The notes below the pieces were generated by a model that had not been told where the DNA came from, did not search any database, and was given only the letters and a program-made list of their open reading frames with translations. Positions 38,296 through 48,454 of a stretch of DNA of 64,000 nucleotides are shown here, in pieces (position 1 is the first letter of the stretch; each line of letters begins with the position of its first letter). A program made the position numbers and the translations under genes. Origin of the DNA: Paenarthrobacter aurescens TC1 (GTDB taxonomy: Bacteria; Actinomycetota; Actinomycetes; Actinomycetales; Micrococcaceae); the NCBI GenBank assembly GCA_000014925.1, contig CP000474.1, forward strand, positions 2,480,001-2,544,000, in the 5' to 3' direction.

Positions 38296-40089
38296 TTACT
38301 CGGACTTCGTGTCCGGCTTGGCTGCGGGCTTGGACTCCGGTTTGAAGTCGACGCCCGCTTCCTTGCGCTGCTGCGGTGTGATCGGTGCCGGCGCAGCAGT
38401 CAGGGGGTCGTAGCCGTTGCCCGACTTCGGGAAAGCAATGACGTCGCGGATGGACTCGACGCCCGCGAGCAAAGCAACCACACGGTCCCAGCCCAAGGCC
38501 ATTCCACCGTGCGGAGGTGCGCCGTACTTGAAGCCTTCCAGGAGGAAGCCAAACTTGGTTTCAGCGTCTTCCTTGTCCAGGCCCATGAGCTGGAAGACGC
38601 GCTCCTGCACTTCGCGCTCATGGATACGGATGGAACCGCCGCCGATCTCGTTGCCGTTGCAAACGATGTCGTAGGCGTAGGAGAGCGCGGACTCCGGGTC
38701 CTTATCAAAGGTGTCCAGGAACTCAGGCTTGGGCGAGGTAAAGGCGTGGTGCACAGCTGTCCACTGTCCTGCGCCCACTGCAACATCACCGGAGGCGACA
38801 GCCGCGGCGGCGGGCTCGAACATGGGAGCGTCCACGATCCAGACGAAAGCCCAGTCCTTCGGATCGATCAGCCCTGTGCGGTGCCCGATTTCAACGCGGG
38901 CAGCACCGAGCAGGGCGCGGGCTGCGGACTTCTCGCCGGCGGCGAAGAAGATGCAATCGCCGGGCTTGGCGCCAACGGCGTCCGCCAGACCTTCGCGCTC
39001 GGCATCGGTAAGGTTCTTGGCTACCGGGCCAGCCAATTCGCCGTCTTCCTTGAAGAGGACGTAGGCGAGACCCTTGTGACCGCGCTGCTTGGCGAATTCC
39101 TGCCAACCGTCCAAGGTGCGCCGCGGCTGGGAAGCACCACCGGGCATCACCACGGCGCCGACATACGGCGCCTTGAAGACACCGAAGTTGGTGTCCTTGA
39201 AGAACTCGGTGAGCTCGGTCAGTTCAACGCCGAAACGCAGATCTGGCTTGTCCGAGCCGTACTTGGCCATGGCATCCAGGTACGTCATGCGGCGGATCGG
39301 CGTGGGAATCTCCACGTCGATCAACTGCCACAATGCCTTGACGATTGCCTCGCCGAGTTCGATGACGTCGTCCTGGTCCACGAAGCTGGCTTCGATGTCC
39401 AGCTGCGTGAATTCCGGCTGGCGGTCCGCGCGGAAGTCCTCGTCGCGGTAGCAGCGGGCAATTTGGTAGTACTTTTCAAAGCCGCCCACCTGGAGCAGCT
39501 GCTTGAAAAGCTGCGGCGACTGCGGCAGCGCATACCAGGAACCCGGGGCAAGACGTGCCGGGACAACGAAGTCACGGGCGCCTTCCGGCGTCGAACGCGT
39601 CAGCGTGGGGGTCTCGATTTCCACGTAGCCACGCTGGTGCAGAAGTTCGCGTGCCACACGGTTTGCCTCCGAGCGCAGACGCATGTTGCGCGCGGGACCA
39701 GGGCGGCGGAGGTCCAGGTAACGGTGCTTGAGCCGGGCTTCCTCGCCAACTTCCACGTGCTCGTCGATCTGGAACGGCAGGGGTTCGGAGGTGTTGAGAA
39801 TGACCACCTTGTCCGCCATGACCTCGATCTCACCCGTAGCCAACGCCGGGTTCTCATTGCCTTCAGGACGCCTGTTGACAGTACCTGTCACCTGCAGGAC
39901 GTACTCGTTCCGCAGGCCGTGGAAGACCTCTTCCTCACGGACAACCACCTGGGCTACACCGGACGCATCACGCAGGTCAACGAATGCAACGCCACCGTGA
40001 TCACGGCGGCGCCCCACCCAGCCGGCCAGGGTAACGGTTTGTCCAATGTGCTCGGAGCGAAGTGATCCGAGGTCATGTGTGCGCAGCAC
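38296..40089 (-). CDS. aspS: Aspartyl-tRNA synthetase
   Basis: A 597-residue class IIb synthetase. The anticodon-binding OB domain begins [24 protein letters not shown]; motif 2 [18 protein letters not shown] and motif 3 [16 protein letters not shown] are present, with the bacterial GAD insertion domain. The frame is open to 40176; GTG 40089 is chosen because GAAAGGA is 5 bases upstream and [10 protein letters not shown] is the family N terminus. Lys/Pro-rich tail of about 15 residues. Located 110 bases after hisS; whether it also charges tRNA-Asn cannot be told. Confidence 0.96.
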   Translation of the reverse strand: MLRTHDLGSLRSEHIGQTVTLAGWVGRRRDHGGVAFVDLRDASGVAQVVVREEEVFHGLRNEYVLQVTGTVNRRPEGNENPALATGEIEVMADKVVILNTSEPLPFQIDEHVEVGEEARLKHRYLDLRRPGPARNMRLRSEANRVARELLHQRGYVEIETPTLTRSTPEGARDFVVPARLAPGSWYALPQSPQLFKQLLQVGGFEKYYQIARCYRDEDFRADRQPEFTQLDIEASFVDQDDVIELGEAIVKALWQLIDVEIPTPIRRMTYLDAMAKYGSDKPDLRFGVELTELTEFFKDTNFGVFKAPYVGAVVMPGGASQPRRTLDGWQEFAKQRGHKGLAYVLFKEDGELAGPVAKNLTDAEREGLADAVGAKPGDCIFFAAGEKSAARALLGAARVEIGHRTGLIDPKDWAFVWIVDAPMFEPAAAAVASGDVAVGAGQWTAVHHAFTSPKPEFLDTFDKDPESALSYAYDIVCNGNEIGGGSIRIHEREVQERVFQLMGLDKEDAETKFGFLLEGFKYGAPPHGGMALGWDRVVALLAGVESIRDVIAFPKSGNGYDPLTAAPAPITPQQRKEAGVDFKPESKPAAKPDTKSE

Positions 40090-40199
40090 AGCATTCCTTT
40101 CAGCATGAAATATAGAGGGATCGTTGCAAGGACGATCCCGTCCGAGTTTACCCGTCCCGGCCACGGCTCCCGCCACGAGGACGGAACAATCCTTGGGTC

Positions 40200-41549
40200 C
40201 TAGCCGGCGGTGGTGATGCGGACGTACAAATCCTCTTCATCGGGCGTCCAGCTGGCGGGGTCGGCGTCAATCTGTTCGCCTGAGCGGATGTCCTTGACCT
40301 GATGCTTGCCGTCGTCATCGGTGAACCACACGAAAGGAATGCCGCGACGGTCCGCGAACTTGATCTGCTTACCGAACTTCTCGGCCTTGGCAGCAACTTC
40401 CGTGGCAATCCCCCTGCCCCGCAACTGGGCTGCAATGTCCTGCGCCGCTGACCAGCTGTCATCCGAGTTCAGGGCCACCAGCACAGCCGTGGGCACGGAA
40501 CGCGACGCTTTAACAAGTTCCTGGCTGAGGATACGGGAGACAAGGCGCGTCACCCCGATGGAAAGGCCGACGCCGGGGAACCTACGGTTGCCCTTGCTCG
40601 CCAGTGCGTCGTAGCGGCCGCCTGAGCAAATGGAACCCAGCTGCTCGTGGCCCACAAGCACCGTCTCCACAACAGTTCCCGTGTAGTAGTCCAGACCGCG
40701 GGCGATGCTCAGGTCCGCAACGACCTTACCGGGAGCGCGCTGAACTGCAGCCTGAATGACCTGCTCCAGTTCGTTCAGGCCCTCGTCGAGGAGATCGTCC
40801 TTCACTCCGAGCGCGCGGACCTGATCCACGAATGAGGTGTCTTCCGTACGGATCGTGGCCAGTTCAAGGGCTAGACCGGCTTGTTCGTCAGTGGCACCGA
40901 GCTCACTCTTCAAAAGCTCGGCCACCTTCGCGGCGCCGATCTTTTCCAGTTTGTCGATGCTGCGCAGTACCCCTGCCGTGTCCGTCAGGCCGATGCCGCG
41001 GTAGAAGCCTTCAGCCAGCTTGCGGTTGTTGATCCGGAGCCGGAAATCCGGGATCGGCAGGGCCCTGAGGGCCTCAGCAATGACCAACGCGATTTCGACG
41101 TCGTAACGGAACGGAAGTTCGCCGTCGCCCACAATATCGATGTCAGCCTGGGTGAACTCACGCGCACGGCCTTCCTGCGGCCGCTCGCCACGCCAGACTT
41201 TCTGGATCTGGTACCGGCGGAAGGGAAAGGCCAGGTAACCGGCGTTTTCCACCACGTAGCGGGCGAAGGGAACGGTCAGGTCGAAGTGGAGGGCCAGGGC
41301 GTTGGGATCGGCCTTGTCCGATTTCGCAGCCTCCCCTTCATCATCCTGGAGCCTGCTCAGGCCATAGACCTCTTTATCGATCTCGCCTTTGCGGAGCAAC
41401 TGGCCCACTGTTTCAACCGCCCGGGTCTCTATGGAAGAAAAGCCGTGCAGTTCAAACGTCTTCCGGAGCGTATCCAGCACATGGAGCTCCACCAACCGCT
41501 CCTGGGGAAGCCACTCGGGGAATCCGGACAGGGAGGCGGTACGTGCCAT
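40200..41549 (-). CDS. hisS: Histidyl-tRNA synthetase
   Basis: A 449-residue class II synthetase. N-terminal [19 protein letters not shown]; motif 2 region [20 protein letters not shown]; histidine-specific motif [13 protein letters not shown] and motif 3 [11 protein letters not shown]; anticodon-binding C-terminal domain. The frame extends to 41651, but ATG 41549 gives the normal length, with GAGGAG 9 bases upstream. First gene of hisS-aspS and divergent from the cyclophilin gene. Confidence 0.96.
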   Translation of the reverse strand: MARTASLSGFPEWLPQERLVELHVLDTLRKTFELHGFSSIETRAVETVGQLLRKGEIDKEVYGLSRLQDDEGEAAKSDKADPNALALHFDLTVPFARYVVENAGYLAFPFRRYQIQKVWRGERPQEGRAREFTQADIDIVGDGELPFRYDVEIALVIAEALRALPIPDFRLRINNRKLAEGFYRGIGLTDTAGVLRSIDKLEKIGAAKVAELLKSELGATDEQAGLALELATIRTEDTSFVDQVRALGVKDDLLDEGLNELEQVIQAAVQRAPGKVVADLSIARGLDYYTGTVVETVLVGHEQLGSICSGGRYDALASKGNRRFPGVGLSIGVTRLVSRILSQELVKASRSVPTAVLVALNSDDSWSAAQDIAAQLRGRGIATEVAAKAEKFGKQIKFADRRGIPFVWFTDDDGKHQVKDIRSGEQIDADPASWTPDEEDLYVRITTAG

Positions 41550-41647
41550 GGTGGAAAAGTCTCCTCGAAGAAAGCTGACGCTCTGGCATCGCACCGCAGC
41601 TTTAAACACCCTTTCGGCGTTTACAGGGCGGGCGTCCAGCCGGTCAT

Positions 41648-41678
41648 GCATAAACTATGTGCGGCAGCCAGTTTATGC
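41648..41678. promoter_or_regulatory. Inverted repeat with facing -10-like hexamers in the hisS/cyclophilin gap
   Basis: Exact 9-base arms GCATAAACT and AGTTTATGC flank a 13-base spacer. Each arm contains TAAACT, a plausible -10 reading inward: 41651-41656 for the plus gene and 41675-41670 for hisS. It is either an operator or a pair of overlapping convergent promoters. The rest of the 208-base gap shows nothing else. Confidence 0.5.
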
Positions 41679-41757
41679 TTTCCGCGCGTGCACATCTAAT
41701 GCAGCATGCCCGGTTCCTGTCGGCAGCCATCGAAAGTGGACACAATCAGGAGGACTC

Positions 41758-42552
41758 TTGGCAACAAGATCGCGGGATGACCGCGAAGCGAAACGGCGCA
41801 TCAGGCAGATGGAAGCCAAGCGTGCCCTGCGGCAGGAACAGGGCAAGCGACGCAAACGTGATAACACCCTTGCCGTGAGTGCAGCTGCCGTGGCAGTTGT
41901 CCTGGCCGTCGTACTGCAGCTGACGGTCTTCAGTTCCAACCCCACCGAGGCGGAGGTCGCCGCCGCTGAGGCAGGACTCAGTTCGCCTTCCGCCTCTCCG
42001 GCAGCTTCCAACAGCGCCGACGTACCCAGCCCGGACACGGCCGCTGGAAAAACCTTCACAGGCGAGCTCGCGTTGAACAGCGGCGTTGTGGGCGTGGAAC
42101 TGAACGGGACCGCGGCACCGCAGGCCGCCGCCGTGCTCAAGTCCCTCAGCGACGCAAGCTATTACAACGGTGCGTTCTGCCATCGATTGACCACGTCAGA
42201 GACATTCGGACTTCTCCAATGCGGCGCCAAGTCCGAAGACGGCGCAGACGACCCCGATTACAGGTGGGGGCCGCTGGAAAATACGCCTGCAGACAACAAG
42301 TACCCCGCCGGGACGATTGCGGTGGCCCGCACAGGGAACAATGCCTACGGCAACGGCCACCAGTTCTTCATCGTCTACAAGGACACCACCATTCCGGCTG
42401 ATACCGCCGGCGGATACACCGTGGTGGGCAAGGTGACCAGCGGGCTGGACGTCGTCACCAAGATCGCCGCAGCAGGCCTTAAACCCGGCGATAATGCCAG
42501 CGACGGCGCCCCTGTGGCACCTGTCACGATAGACTCGTTTTCTCTGAAGTAA
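41758..42552 (+). CDS. Membrane-anchored divergent cyclophilin-type peptidyl-prolyl isomerase
   Basis: A 264-residue protein: a basic N terminus (RSRDDREAKRRIRQMEAKRA), one membrane helix (about 37-58) and an extracytoplasmic cyclophilin domain (about 105-264). The domain keeps the Arg of CHRLTTSETFGLLQCG, the Gln of that block, and NGHQFFIVYKDT, but the usual Trp/His block reads AGGYTVVGKV. It may be a weak isomerase or a chaperone for exported proteins. TTG start at 41758, chosen because AGGAGGA lies directly upstream and MATRSRDDRE follows; the first in-frame ATG is 18 codons later. Divergent from hisS. Confidence 0.85.
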   Translation: MATRSRDDREAKRRIRQMEAKRALRQEQGKRRKRDNTLAVSAAAVAVVLAVVLQLTVFSSNPTEAEVAAAEAGLSSPSASPAASNSADVPSPDTAAGKTFTGELALNSGVVGVELNGTAAPQAAAVLKSLSDASYYNGAFCHRLTTSETFGLLQCGAKSEDGADDPDYRWGPLENTPADNKYPAGTIAVARTGNNAYGNGHQFFIVYKDTTIPADTAGGYTVVGKVTSGLDVVTKIAAAGLKPGDNASDGAPVAPVTIDSFSLK

Positions 42553-42618
42553 CCAGCTCCAGGCCCGGCCTGCGGTGCATTACCTGAGCAGTTCCCTCCA
42601 AGCGAAAGACTTTTAGCG

Positions 42619-44160
42619 GTGACAGACAGTCAGAAATCCGACGAAACAGCAGTAGTGGCCAACGAAGAAGCAGTCGAGGCAACCGGCACCAACGGTACCG
42701 AGGCACCAGCTCCCGTAGAGGCTGCTCCGGCCAATGAAACAGCTCCGGCTGCCGAGGAAACAACGGAGGAAGCGCCGGCCACGGAGCCCGCAACACCGCC
42801 CGCTCCCCGGCCCACGCCGTCCGCAGCACCCTCACCCGCAGCCTTCGCGGCCCGCCCCAAGGCTCCCGCCGCCGTCGTTCCTGCTGCCCCGGCGGTGTCC
42901 GCTGCCTCGCTCGCCGAGGCGGCCAAGTGGGGACGCGCTGAAGGTGACGGCCACGTCTTCCTGACGCTTGACGGCGAAGAGATCGCTGTTGGTCAGTACC
43001 CGGGCGTCAGCACCGACGAGGCCCTTGGCTACTTCGCGCGCAAGTTCGACGACGTCATCGCTCAGGTGGTTCTCCTGGAACACCGTGTGGAATCCAAGGC
43101 TCCTGCCACGGACATGCAGAAGACAGTAACCCACCTGCGTGAGCAGCTCGCTGAGCGCAACATGGTGGGTGACATCCGTGCTGCTGAGGCTCGCCTGGAC
43201 GCCCTGTCAGCGCAGATCGTTGAACTGGAAAAGTCCGAGAAAGCTGCCCATGACGCGATTCGGGCCAACGAACTCGCGGCCCGCGAAGCAATAGTTGCCG
43301 AAGCTGAGACGATTGCCGGCCAAGACCCCGCGCAGATCCAGTGGAAAACCTCAAGCGCACGCATGAACGAGTTGTTTGAAACGTGGAAGGCCGCGCAGAA
43401 GAGCGGGGTCAGGCTCGGCCGCAGTAACGAAGACGCCCTGTGGAAGCGCTTCCGTTCAGCGCGGACGGTATTCGATCGTCACCGCCGTGCTTACTTCTCG
43501 CAGCTGGACAGCAACAACTCCGCTGCAAAGTCCGCCAAGGAGGCCTTGATTGCGGAGGCCGAGGCTCTTTCCACGTCTACCGACTGGGGATTCGCTGCCG
43601 GCGAGTACCGCAGGCTGATGGACCAGTGGAAGACCACTCCGCGTGCAAGCCGCAAGGATGATGACGCTCTCTGGGGCCGGTTCCGCGCCGCTCAGGACGT
43701 CTTCTTCAGCAACCGCCAGGCCGCCAACGACCAGATCGACCAGGAATACACTGCGAACCTGGCCGTCAAGGAACAGCTGGTGGCTGAGGCGCAGGCGCTC
43801 CTCCCCATCAACGATCTCAATGCCGCCAAGAAAGCCCTCCAGTCCATCAGGGACCGTTGGGAAGATGCCGGCAAGGTTCCCCGCGCGGACATGGGCCGGA
43901 TTGAAGCCGGCCTTCGCAAGGTGGAAGACGCGGTCCGTGAAGCTGAGGAAGAGAAGTGGCGCCGGAGCAACCCGGAAACCAAGGCCCGCACCAACAGCGC
44001 GTTGTCACAACTCGAATCCGCTATTGCAGGCCTCAAAGAAGATCTGGAGAAGGCCGAGAAGGCAGGCGACCAGCGCCGCATCAAGGCCGCCCGCGAAGCC
44101 CTGGAAGCACGTCAGGCATGGCTTGACCAGATCCAGCGCTCCGCCAGTGACCTCGCGTAG
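42619..44160 (+). CDS. DUF349-domain coiled-coil protein
   Basis: A 513-residue soluble protein. Residues 1-95 are low complexity, rich in Glu, Ala, Pro and Thr. From about 100 on come helical DUF349 repeats: RMNELFETWKAAQKSG, LWKRFRSARTVFDRHR, YRRLMDQWKTTPRASRKDD, LWGRFRAAQDVFFSNR, and a terminal coiled coil (about 440-510). DUF349 function is not established; related proteins are linked to nucleic-acid handling or stress in some bacteria. GTG start with a weak ribosome binding site, 66 bases after the cyclophilin gene; followed by a strong stem-loop. Confidence 0.85.
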   Translation: MTDSQKSDETAVVANEEAVEATGTNGTEAPAPVEAAPANETAPAAEETTEEAPATEPATPPAPRPTPSAAPSPAAFAARPKAPAAVVPAAPAVSAASLAEAAKWGRAEGDGHVFLTLDGEEIAVGQYPGVSTDEALGYFARKFDDVIAQVVLLEHRVESKAPATDMQKTVTHLREQLAERNMVGDIRAAEARLDALSAQIVELEKSEKAAHDAIRANELAAREAIVAEAETIAGQDPAQIQWKTSSARMNELFETWKAAQKSGVRLGRSNEDALWKRFRSARTVFDRHRRAYFSQLDSNNSAAKSAKEALIAEAEALSTSTDWGFAAGEYRRLMDQWKTTPRASRKDDDALWGRFRAAQDVFFSNRQAANDQIDQEYTANLAVKEQLVAEAQALLPINDLNAAKKALQSIRDRWEDAGKVPRADMGRIEAGLRKVEDAVREAEEEKWRRSNPETKARTNSALSQLESAIAGLKEDLEKAEKAGDQRRIKAAREALEARQAWLDQIQRSASDLA

Positions 44161-44187
44161 AGGATTCTGCGCTTAGGGACTATCCTG

Positions 44188-44229
44188 CAGGCTTCGTTCC
44201 GGTTATCCACATAACCGGAACGGAGCCTG
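44188..44229 (+). terminator. Long stem-loop after the DUF349 gene
   Basis: Nineteen-base arms, CAGGCTTCGTTCCGGTTAT and ATAACCGGAACGGAGCCTG, pair with a single U-G wobble around CCAC. It begins 28 bases past the DUF349 stop. There is no U run, but the stem is the longest in the window. Confidence 0.75.
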
Positions 44230-44263
44230 TACTCGTAGGGCAGCCGCGCGGAATGATCAATGA

Positions 44264-44860
44264 ATGGTCCCCACTGTAAACGCCCCGCACTTGCTGGAGC
44301 CTGTCATATCCGAGCTCTACTCCCCCAGCCGCATCTTCACTTGGAACGAGCTGCAGAGCATGGCGTTCGATGGCATCCTGCTGCCCCTGTACGGCAAGAG
44401 TTACGCCTCCCCGGGCGTAGCTGTCACCCACCGCCTGAGGGCCCGTGCAGCGGCCCTGACCGTCCCGGAACGAATCCGAACCAAAGTGGTCGCGGGACGG
44501 CTCACAGCAGCGTGGATCTACGGTTGCGCGAATCCACCAGACCACCTGTCACTGCTGGTTGATGTAAAACATCGCATCTCCAGTTTGCGGGGAACCACGG
44601 CCTGCAGTCTCCATGAGGTCCGTCTGGGCCAAATGGACGTCGTCAGCCTCGGAGGAATGCTGGTGAGCAGCCCACTCCGAACCGCGGCCGACATCGCCCT
44701 CCACGTCGAAGCCGATCGCGCTCTGCCGGCGTTGAGGCGTCTTCTGGACCGCGAAGAGCTTGGCATCCGGCTCCGTCTGCTGACTCTGGCTGTTGAGGCG
44801 GCCCCCCGAGTCCCCCATAAAAAACGTGCCTTGGCAACTTTAGCGAGACTGGCCCGGTAG
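44264..44860 (+). CDS. AbiEi-antitoxin-like / DUF559-less orphan protein
   Basis: A 198-residue protein. RIFTWNELQSMAFDGILLPLYGKSYA resembles the winged-helix start of AbiEi-type antitoxins; the middle LTAAWIYGCANPPDHLSLLVD and VVSLGGMLVSSPLRTAADIA match the second domain common to transcriptional regulators of type IV toxin-antitoxin loci. No nucleotidyltransferase toxin (AbiEii) gene is adjacent, so it is either an orphan regulator or a domesticated antitoxin. ATG start. It converges on rel with a 48-base gap. Functional assignment is tentative. Confidence 0.6.
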   Translation: MVPTVNAPHLLEPVISELYSPSRIFTWNELQSMAFDGILLPLYGKSYASPGVAVTHRLRARAAALTVPERIRTKVVAGRLTAAWIYGCANPPDHLSLLVDVKHRISSLRGTTACSLHEVRLGQMDVVSLGGMLVSSPLRTAADIALHVEADRALPALRRLLDREELGIRLRLLTLAVEAAPRVPHKKRALATLARLAR

Positions 44861-44908
44861 TGCCCCGGCCGGCCCAGCCGGGACACGCCCAGCCCAGCCG
44901 AAGCCGGG

Positions 44909-47317
44909 CTAGCTGCGGCGGCGGTTACCAGTAGTGCGATAAACGTCAAAGACACCGTCAATGCGTCGCACAGCGTTCAAGACGTGGTGCAGGTACTTCG
45001 GATCTCCCATCTCAAAGGCAAACTTCGAGATCGCCACCCTGTCGCTCGAGGTGTGAACCGACGCGGCGAGGATGTTCACGTGGTTCTCGGACAAGATGCG
45101 GGTCACATCGGACAGAAGAGACTTCCGGTCCAACGCTTCAACCTGAATCTCCACCAGGAAAACACTCGACTGGGTGGGTGCCCATTCAACTTCGACGATT
45201 CTGTCCGGCTGGTCGCGCAGACCGGAAACATTCGTGCAGTCAGTCCGGTGGACTGAAACTCCTGAACCACGCGTGACGAAGCCCAGGATGGGGTCCGGGG
45301 GCACCGGCGTGCAACAGCGGGCCAGCTTGACCCACACATCGCCCACGCCTCGCACGATGACGCCTGAGTCCGAGAACTTCGACTTCGCAACCTGAGTGGG
45401 AATACTAACTTCGTCGAGGTCTTCGTCCGGCGTTTCATGGCCGCCCAAATGCTCAACGAGCTTTTCCATGACGGACTGAGCTGACGTGTGCCCGTCACCC
45501 ACACCTGCGTAAAGCCCGGAGATGTCTACATAGTGGAAGTCCTCGGCCACAGCGGACAGAGCATCGTGCGTCATCAAGCGCTGCAGAGGCAGGTTCTGCT
45601 TCCGCATGGCGCGGGTCAGCATGTCCTTGCCACGCTCAATGGCTTCCTCGCGGCGTTCCTTGGTGAACCATTGGCGGATCTTATTGCGAGCACGTGCCGA
45701 CTTGACGAAGTGCTGCCAATCCTGGCTGGGACCGGCGCCTTCCGCCTTAGACGTGAAGATCTCCACCCAGTCGCCATGATTGAGTTCGCTGTTAAGCGGA
45801 ACCAACTTGCCGTTGACTCGGGCACCGATGGTTCGGTGGCCAACCTCCGTGTGCACGGCATACGCGAAGTCCACAGGTGTTGATCCTGCTGGAAGGGCCA
45901 TGACTTCACCCTTGGGGGTGAAAACGAAAACTTCCCGGGCATTAATCTCATATCGAAGCGAATCCAGGAACTCTCCGGGATCGGAGGTCTCCTGCTGCCA
46001 GTCCACCAGCGACCGCAGCCAGCCCATGTCGCCGTCGCGCGGGCTGCCCGGTCCTTGCGCGGTCCGGTTGGGCTGGTCTTTGTACTTCCAGTGCGCTGCC
46101 ACGCCATACTCTGCCCGACGATGCATCTCGTGGGTACGGATCTGGATCTCCACGGGCTTGCCGCCGGGCCCAATCACGGTGGTGTGCAGTGATTGGTACA
46201 TGTTGAACTTGGGCATGGCGATGTAATCCTTGAACCGTCCCGGAAGGGGGTTCCACCGCGAATGCAGCGTCCCGAGGGCCGCGTAACAGTCACGCACAGA
46301 ATCCACCAGGACGCGCACACCCATGAGGTCGTTGATGTCGTCGAAGTCCTTATCCCGGACGATCATCTTCTGGTAAATCGAGTAGTAGTGCTTCGGACGG
46401 CCCGTGATGGTCGCCTTGATGCGTGCCGTCCGCAAGTCATCCGCTATCTGGTTACGGATGACGCTGAGGCTCTTTTCCCGCTCCGGCGTCCGGTCTCCCA
46501 CCATGCGTACGATTTCCTCATACACCTTGGGGTACAGCGCAGCGAAGGAAAGATCTTCCAATTCCCACTTGATGGTATTCATGCCCAGGCGATGGGCCAG
46601 GGGTGCGAAGATCTCCAGTGTTTCGCGGGCCTTGCGCGATGACGACTCCGCGGAAACGAATCGCCAGGTGCGTGCATTGTGGAGACGGTCCGCCAGCTTG
46701 ATCATCAGGACACGGATGTCCTTGGCCATCGCGACGACCATCTTGCGGACGGTTTCCGACTGGGCAGCCTCACCAAAACTGACTTTATCCAGCTTGGTGA
46801 CGCCGTCCACCAACATGGCAACTTCAGGGCCGAAGTCGCGCGTCAGGTCAGCCAGCGTGTACGGGGTGTCCTCCACGGTGTCGTGAAGCAACGCTGCCGC
46901 CAGGGTTGTCCCGGTCATGCCGAGCTCAGCCAGGATGGTGGCCACGGCCACCGGGTGGGTGATGTACGGATCACCGCTCTTGCGCTTTTGTCCCTGGTGG
47001 CTCTGCTCCGCCACCGCGAAAGCGCGTTGGATCAGATCGAAGTCCTCTTTGGGATTGTTCGCCCGGACGGTCCGCAGCAGTGGTTCCAGGATGGGCGAGT
47101 AGGGGGCGATGCCCCGTCCGGTCAGGCGGGCCAGGCGTGAACGTGTGCGTTCCCGCCGTCCCGGGAAGGTGGGACGCACGCCGGGAGAATCAACCGGCAC
47201 CGCAGCTGCAGTCCGTCCCGGCACACTCGTTGCCGGAACTGCCACAGCCTTGCGGCCGTCATCCCCGCCCGCCGGTGGTGCCGACGTCGCACGTTCTTCC
47301 ACAGAAGTACCCCTCAC
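44909..47317 (-). CDS. rel: Bifunctional (p)ppGpp synthetase/hydrolase (RelA/SpoT, Rsh)
   Basis: An 802-residue long-form RSH enzyme governing the stringent response. Order: an unstructured N terminus (1-65), the HD hydrolase with [16 protein letters not shown], the synthetase with [13 protein letters not shown] and [19 protein letters not shown] (RxKD form, typical of bifunctional enzymes), TGS ([20 protein letters not shown]), a zinc-finger region ([11 protein letters not shown]) and a C-terminal ACT domain. GTG start; a second GTG five codons later is possible. It follows secF after a terminator and has its own 147-base upstream gap. Confidence 0.97.
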   Translation of the reverse strand: MRGTSVEERATSAPPAGGDDGRKAVAVPATSVPGRTAAAVPVDSPGVRPTFPGRRERTRSRLARLTGRGIAPYSPILEPLLRTVRANNPKEDFDLIQRAFAVAEQSHQGQKRKSGDPYITHPVAVATILAELGMTGTTLAAALLHDTVEDTPYTLADLTRDFGPEVAMLVDGVTKLDKVSFGEAAQSETVRKMVVAMAKDIRVLMIKLADRLHNARTWRFVSAESSSRKARETLEIFAPLAHRLGMNTIKWELEDLSFAALYPKVYEEIVRMVGDRTPEREKSLSVIRNQIADDLRTARIKATITGRPKHYYSIYQKMIVRDKDFDDINDLMGVRVLVDSVRDCYAALGTLHSRWNPLPGRFKDYIAMPKFNMYQSLHTTVIGPGGKPVEIQIRTHEMHRRAEYGVAAHWKYKDQPNRTAQGPGSPRDGDMGWLRSLVDWQQETSDPGEFLDSLRYEINAREVFVFTPKGEVMALPAGSTPVDFAYAVHTEVGHRTIGARVNGKLVPLNSELNHGDWVEIFTSKAEGAGPSQDWQHFVKSARARNKIRQWFTKERREEAIERGKDMLTRAMRKQNLPLQRLMTHDALSAVAEDFHYVDISGLYAGVGDGHTSAQSVMEKLVEHLGGHETPDEDLDEVSIPTQVAKSKFSDSGVIVRGVGDVWVKLARCCTPVPPDPILGFVTRGSGVSVHRTDCTNVSGLRDQPDRIVEVEWAPTQSSVFLVEIQVEALDRKSLLSDVTRILSENHVNILAASVHTSSDRVAISKFAFEMGDPKYLHHVLNAVRRIDGVFDVYRTTGNRRRS

Positions 47318-47401
47318 AACCGATTTAATTCTCCCAGTCTATTCCCGCAGGTGAATGCTTCTGCAACCGGGCAGCACATGACAATGACTCAAGCAAGTCA
47401 A

Positions 47402-47437
47402 GAAGCCGGCCTCCGCACTGATGCGGAGGCCGGCTTC
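47402..47437 (-). terminator. Terminator after secF
   Basis: Perfect 16-base arms GAAGCCGGCCTCCGCA and TGCGGAGGCCGGCTTC around CTGA, 27 bases past the secF stop. It separates the yajC-secD-secF genes from rel. No other element is clear in the 147-base gap. Confidence 0.88.
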
Positions 47438-47464
47438 CGGCGAAACAACGGGGTTGAACAGGCC

Positions 47465-48454
47465 CTACACTGTGGCTTCAGTCCTGCGGTGCGCAACCTT
47501 TTTGGCTTGCTTCACGAGTTCCGGCTCACCTTGGCGCAGCCACGCGTACAGAGGCGCCGCAATGAAGATCGTGGCAGCCGTACCAATGATGATGCCCACA
47601 AACAACGCCAGGGAAAGGTCCCGCAGCGTGCCAGCGCCCAGGAGGCCTGCACCGATAAACAGGATTGCTGCTACCGGGAGGACGGCCACCATCATGGTGT
47701 TGATGGAGCGGACCAGAGTTTGGTTGATCGCCAGGTTGACTTCTTCACCGAACGTGCGGCGGGTGGACGTGGTGATATCCGCCGTGTTTTCACGAATCTT
47801 GTCGAACACCACCACGGTGTCGTACAGCGAGTAGCTGAGGACCGTCAGGAATCCGATAATCGCCGACGGCGTGACTTCGAAGTCACTGAGGGCGTAGATG
47901 CCCGCTGTAATAAACATGGTGACCAGCATGCCCACCAACGCCGACAACGACATCTTCCAGGTCCTGAAGTACAGGGCCATCAAGACAGCCGCCAAACCAA
48001 CGAACACCACCAAGCCGATGAGCGCCTGTCGGGTGACATCCTGGCCCCAGGTGGGACCCACGAAGTTGGAGGTCACTTCGTTTTCCGTGACTCCGTAGGC
48101 GCTGGTGAGGCCGTCCTTGATGCGGTTCGTCTCGTCGTCGGTCAACTGGTCCGTCTGGATCCGCATGGTGTTGCCGGCAACGTTCGCGACGCGCGGAATG
48201 GCGCCGGGAACGACGTCGTGCACGGCCTTTTCGCCGAGGCTCGCGTCGGTGGTGCTCACGTTGGAAACGGTGAACTCCGAGCCGCCACGGAACTCAATGC
48301 CAAGGTTGAAACCACCCTTGGCCACCGGGATGAGGATAGAGAGGGCTACGGCGACGGCCGCAATGATGAACCAAATCTTCTTCGAATTTACGAAGTTGTA
48401 TGAGCGCTTGCCCGTGTAGAGCTCATGGCCGAAGGTTGCGAAGCTCGTCGTCAT
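47465..48454 (-). CDS. secF: Protein-export membrane protein SecF
   Basis: A 329-residue protein with six membrane helices and a large first extracytoplasmic loop. The signatures are GIEFRGGSEFTVSN near the N terminus, FVGLAAVLMALYFRTWKMS, and SLYDTVVVFDKIREN with the conserved D/R pair. With SecD it uses the proton gradient to pull proteins out of SecYEG. ATG overlaps the secD stop by one base. Confidence 0.95.
   Translation of the reverse strand: MTTSFATFGHELYTGKRSYNFVNSKKIWFIIAAVAVALSILIPVAKGGFNLGIEFRGGSEFTVSNVSTTDASLGEKAVHDVVPGAIPRVANVAGNTMRIQTDQLTDDETNRIKDGLTSAYGVTENEVTSNFVGPTWGQDVTRQALIGLVVFVGLAAVLMALYFRTWKMSLSALVGMLVTMFITAGIYALSDFEVTPSAIIGFLTVLSYSLYDTVVVFDKIRENTADITTSTRRTFGEEVNLAINQTLVRSINTMMVAVLPVAAILFIGAGLLGAGTLRDLSLALFVGIIIGTAATIFIAAPLYAWLRQGEPELVKQAKKVAHRRTEATV

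Noticed and set aside
44864..44882. CCCGGC-N7-GCCGGG stem between the AbiEi-like gene and rel
   Set aside because: Only 6 base pairs in very GC-rich DNA; too weak to call a terminator.
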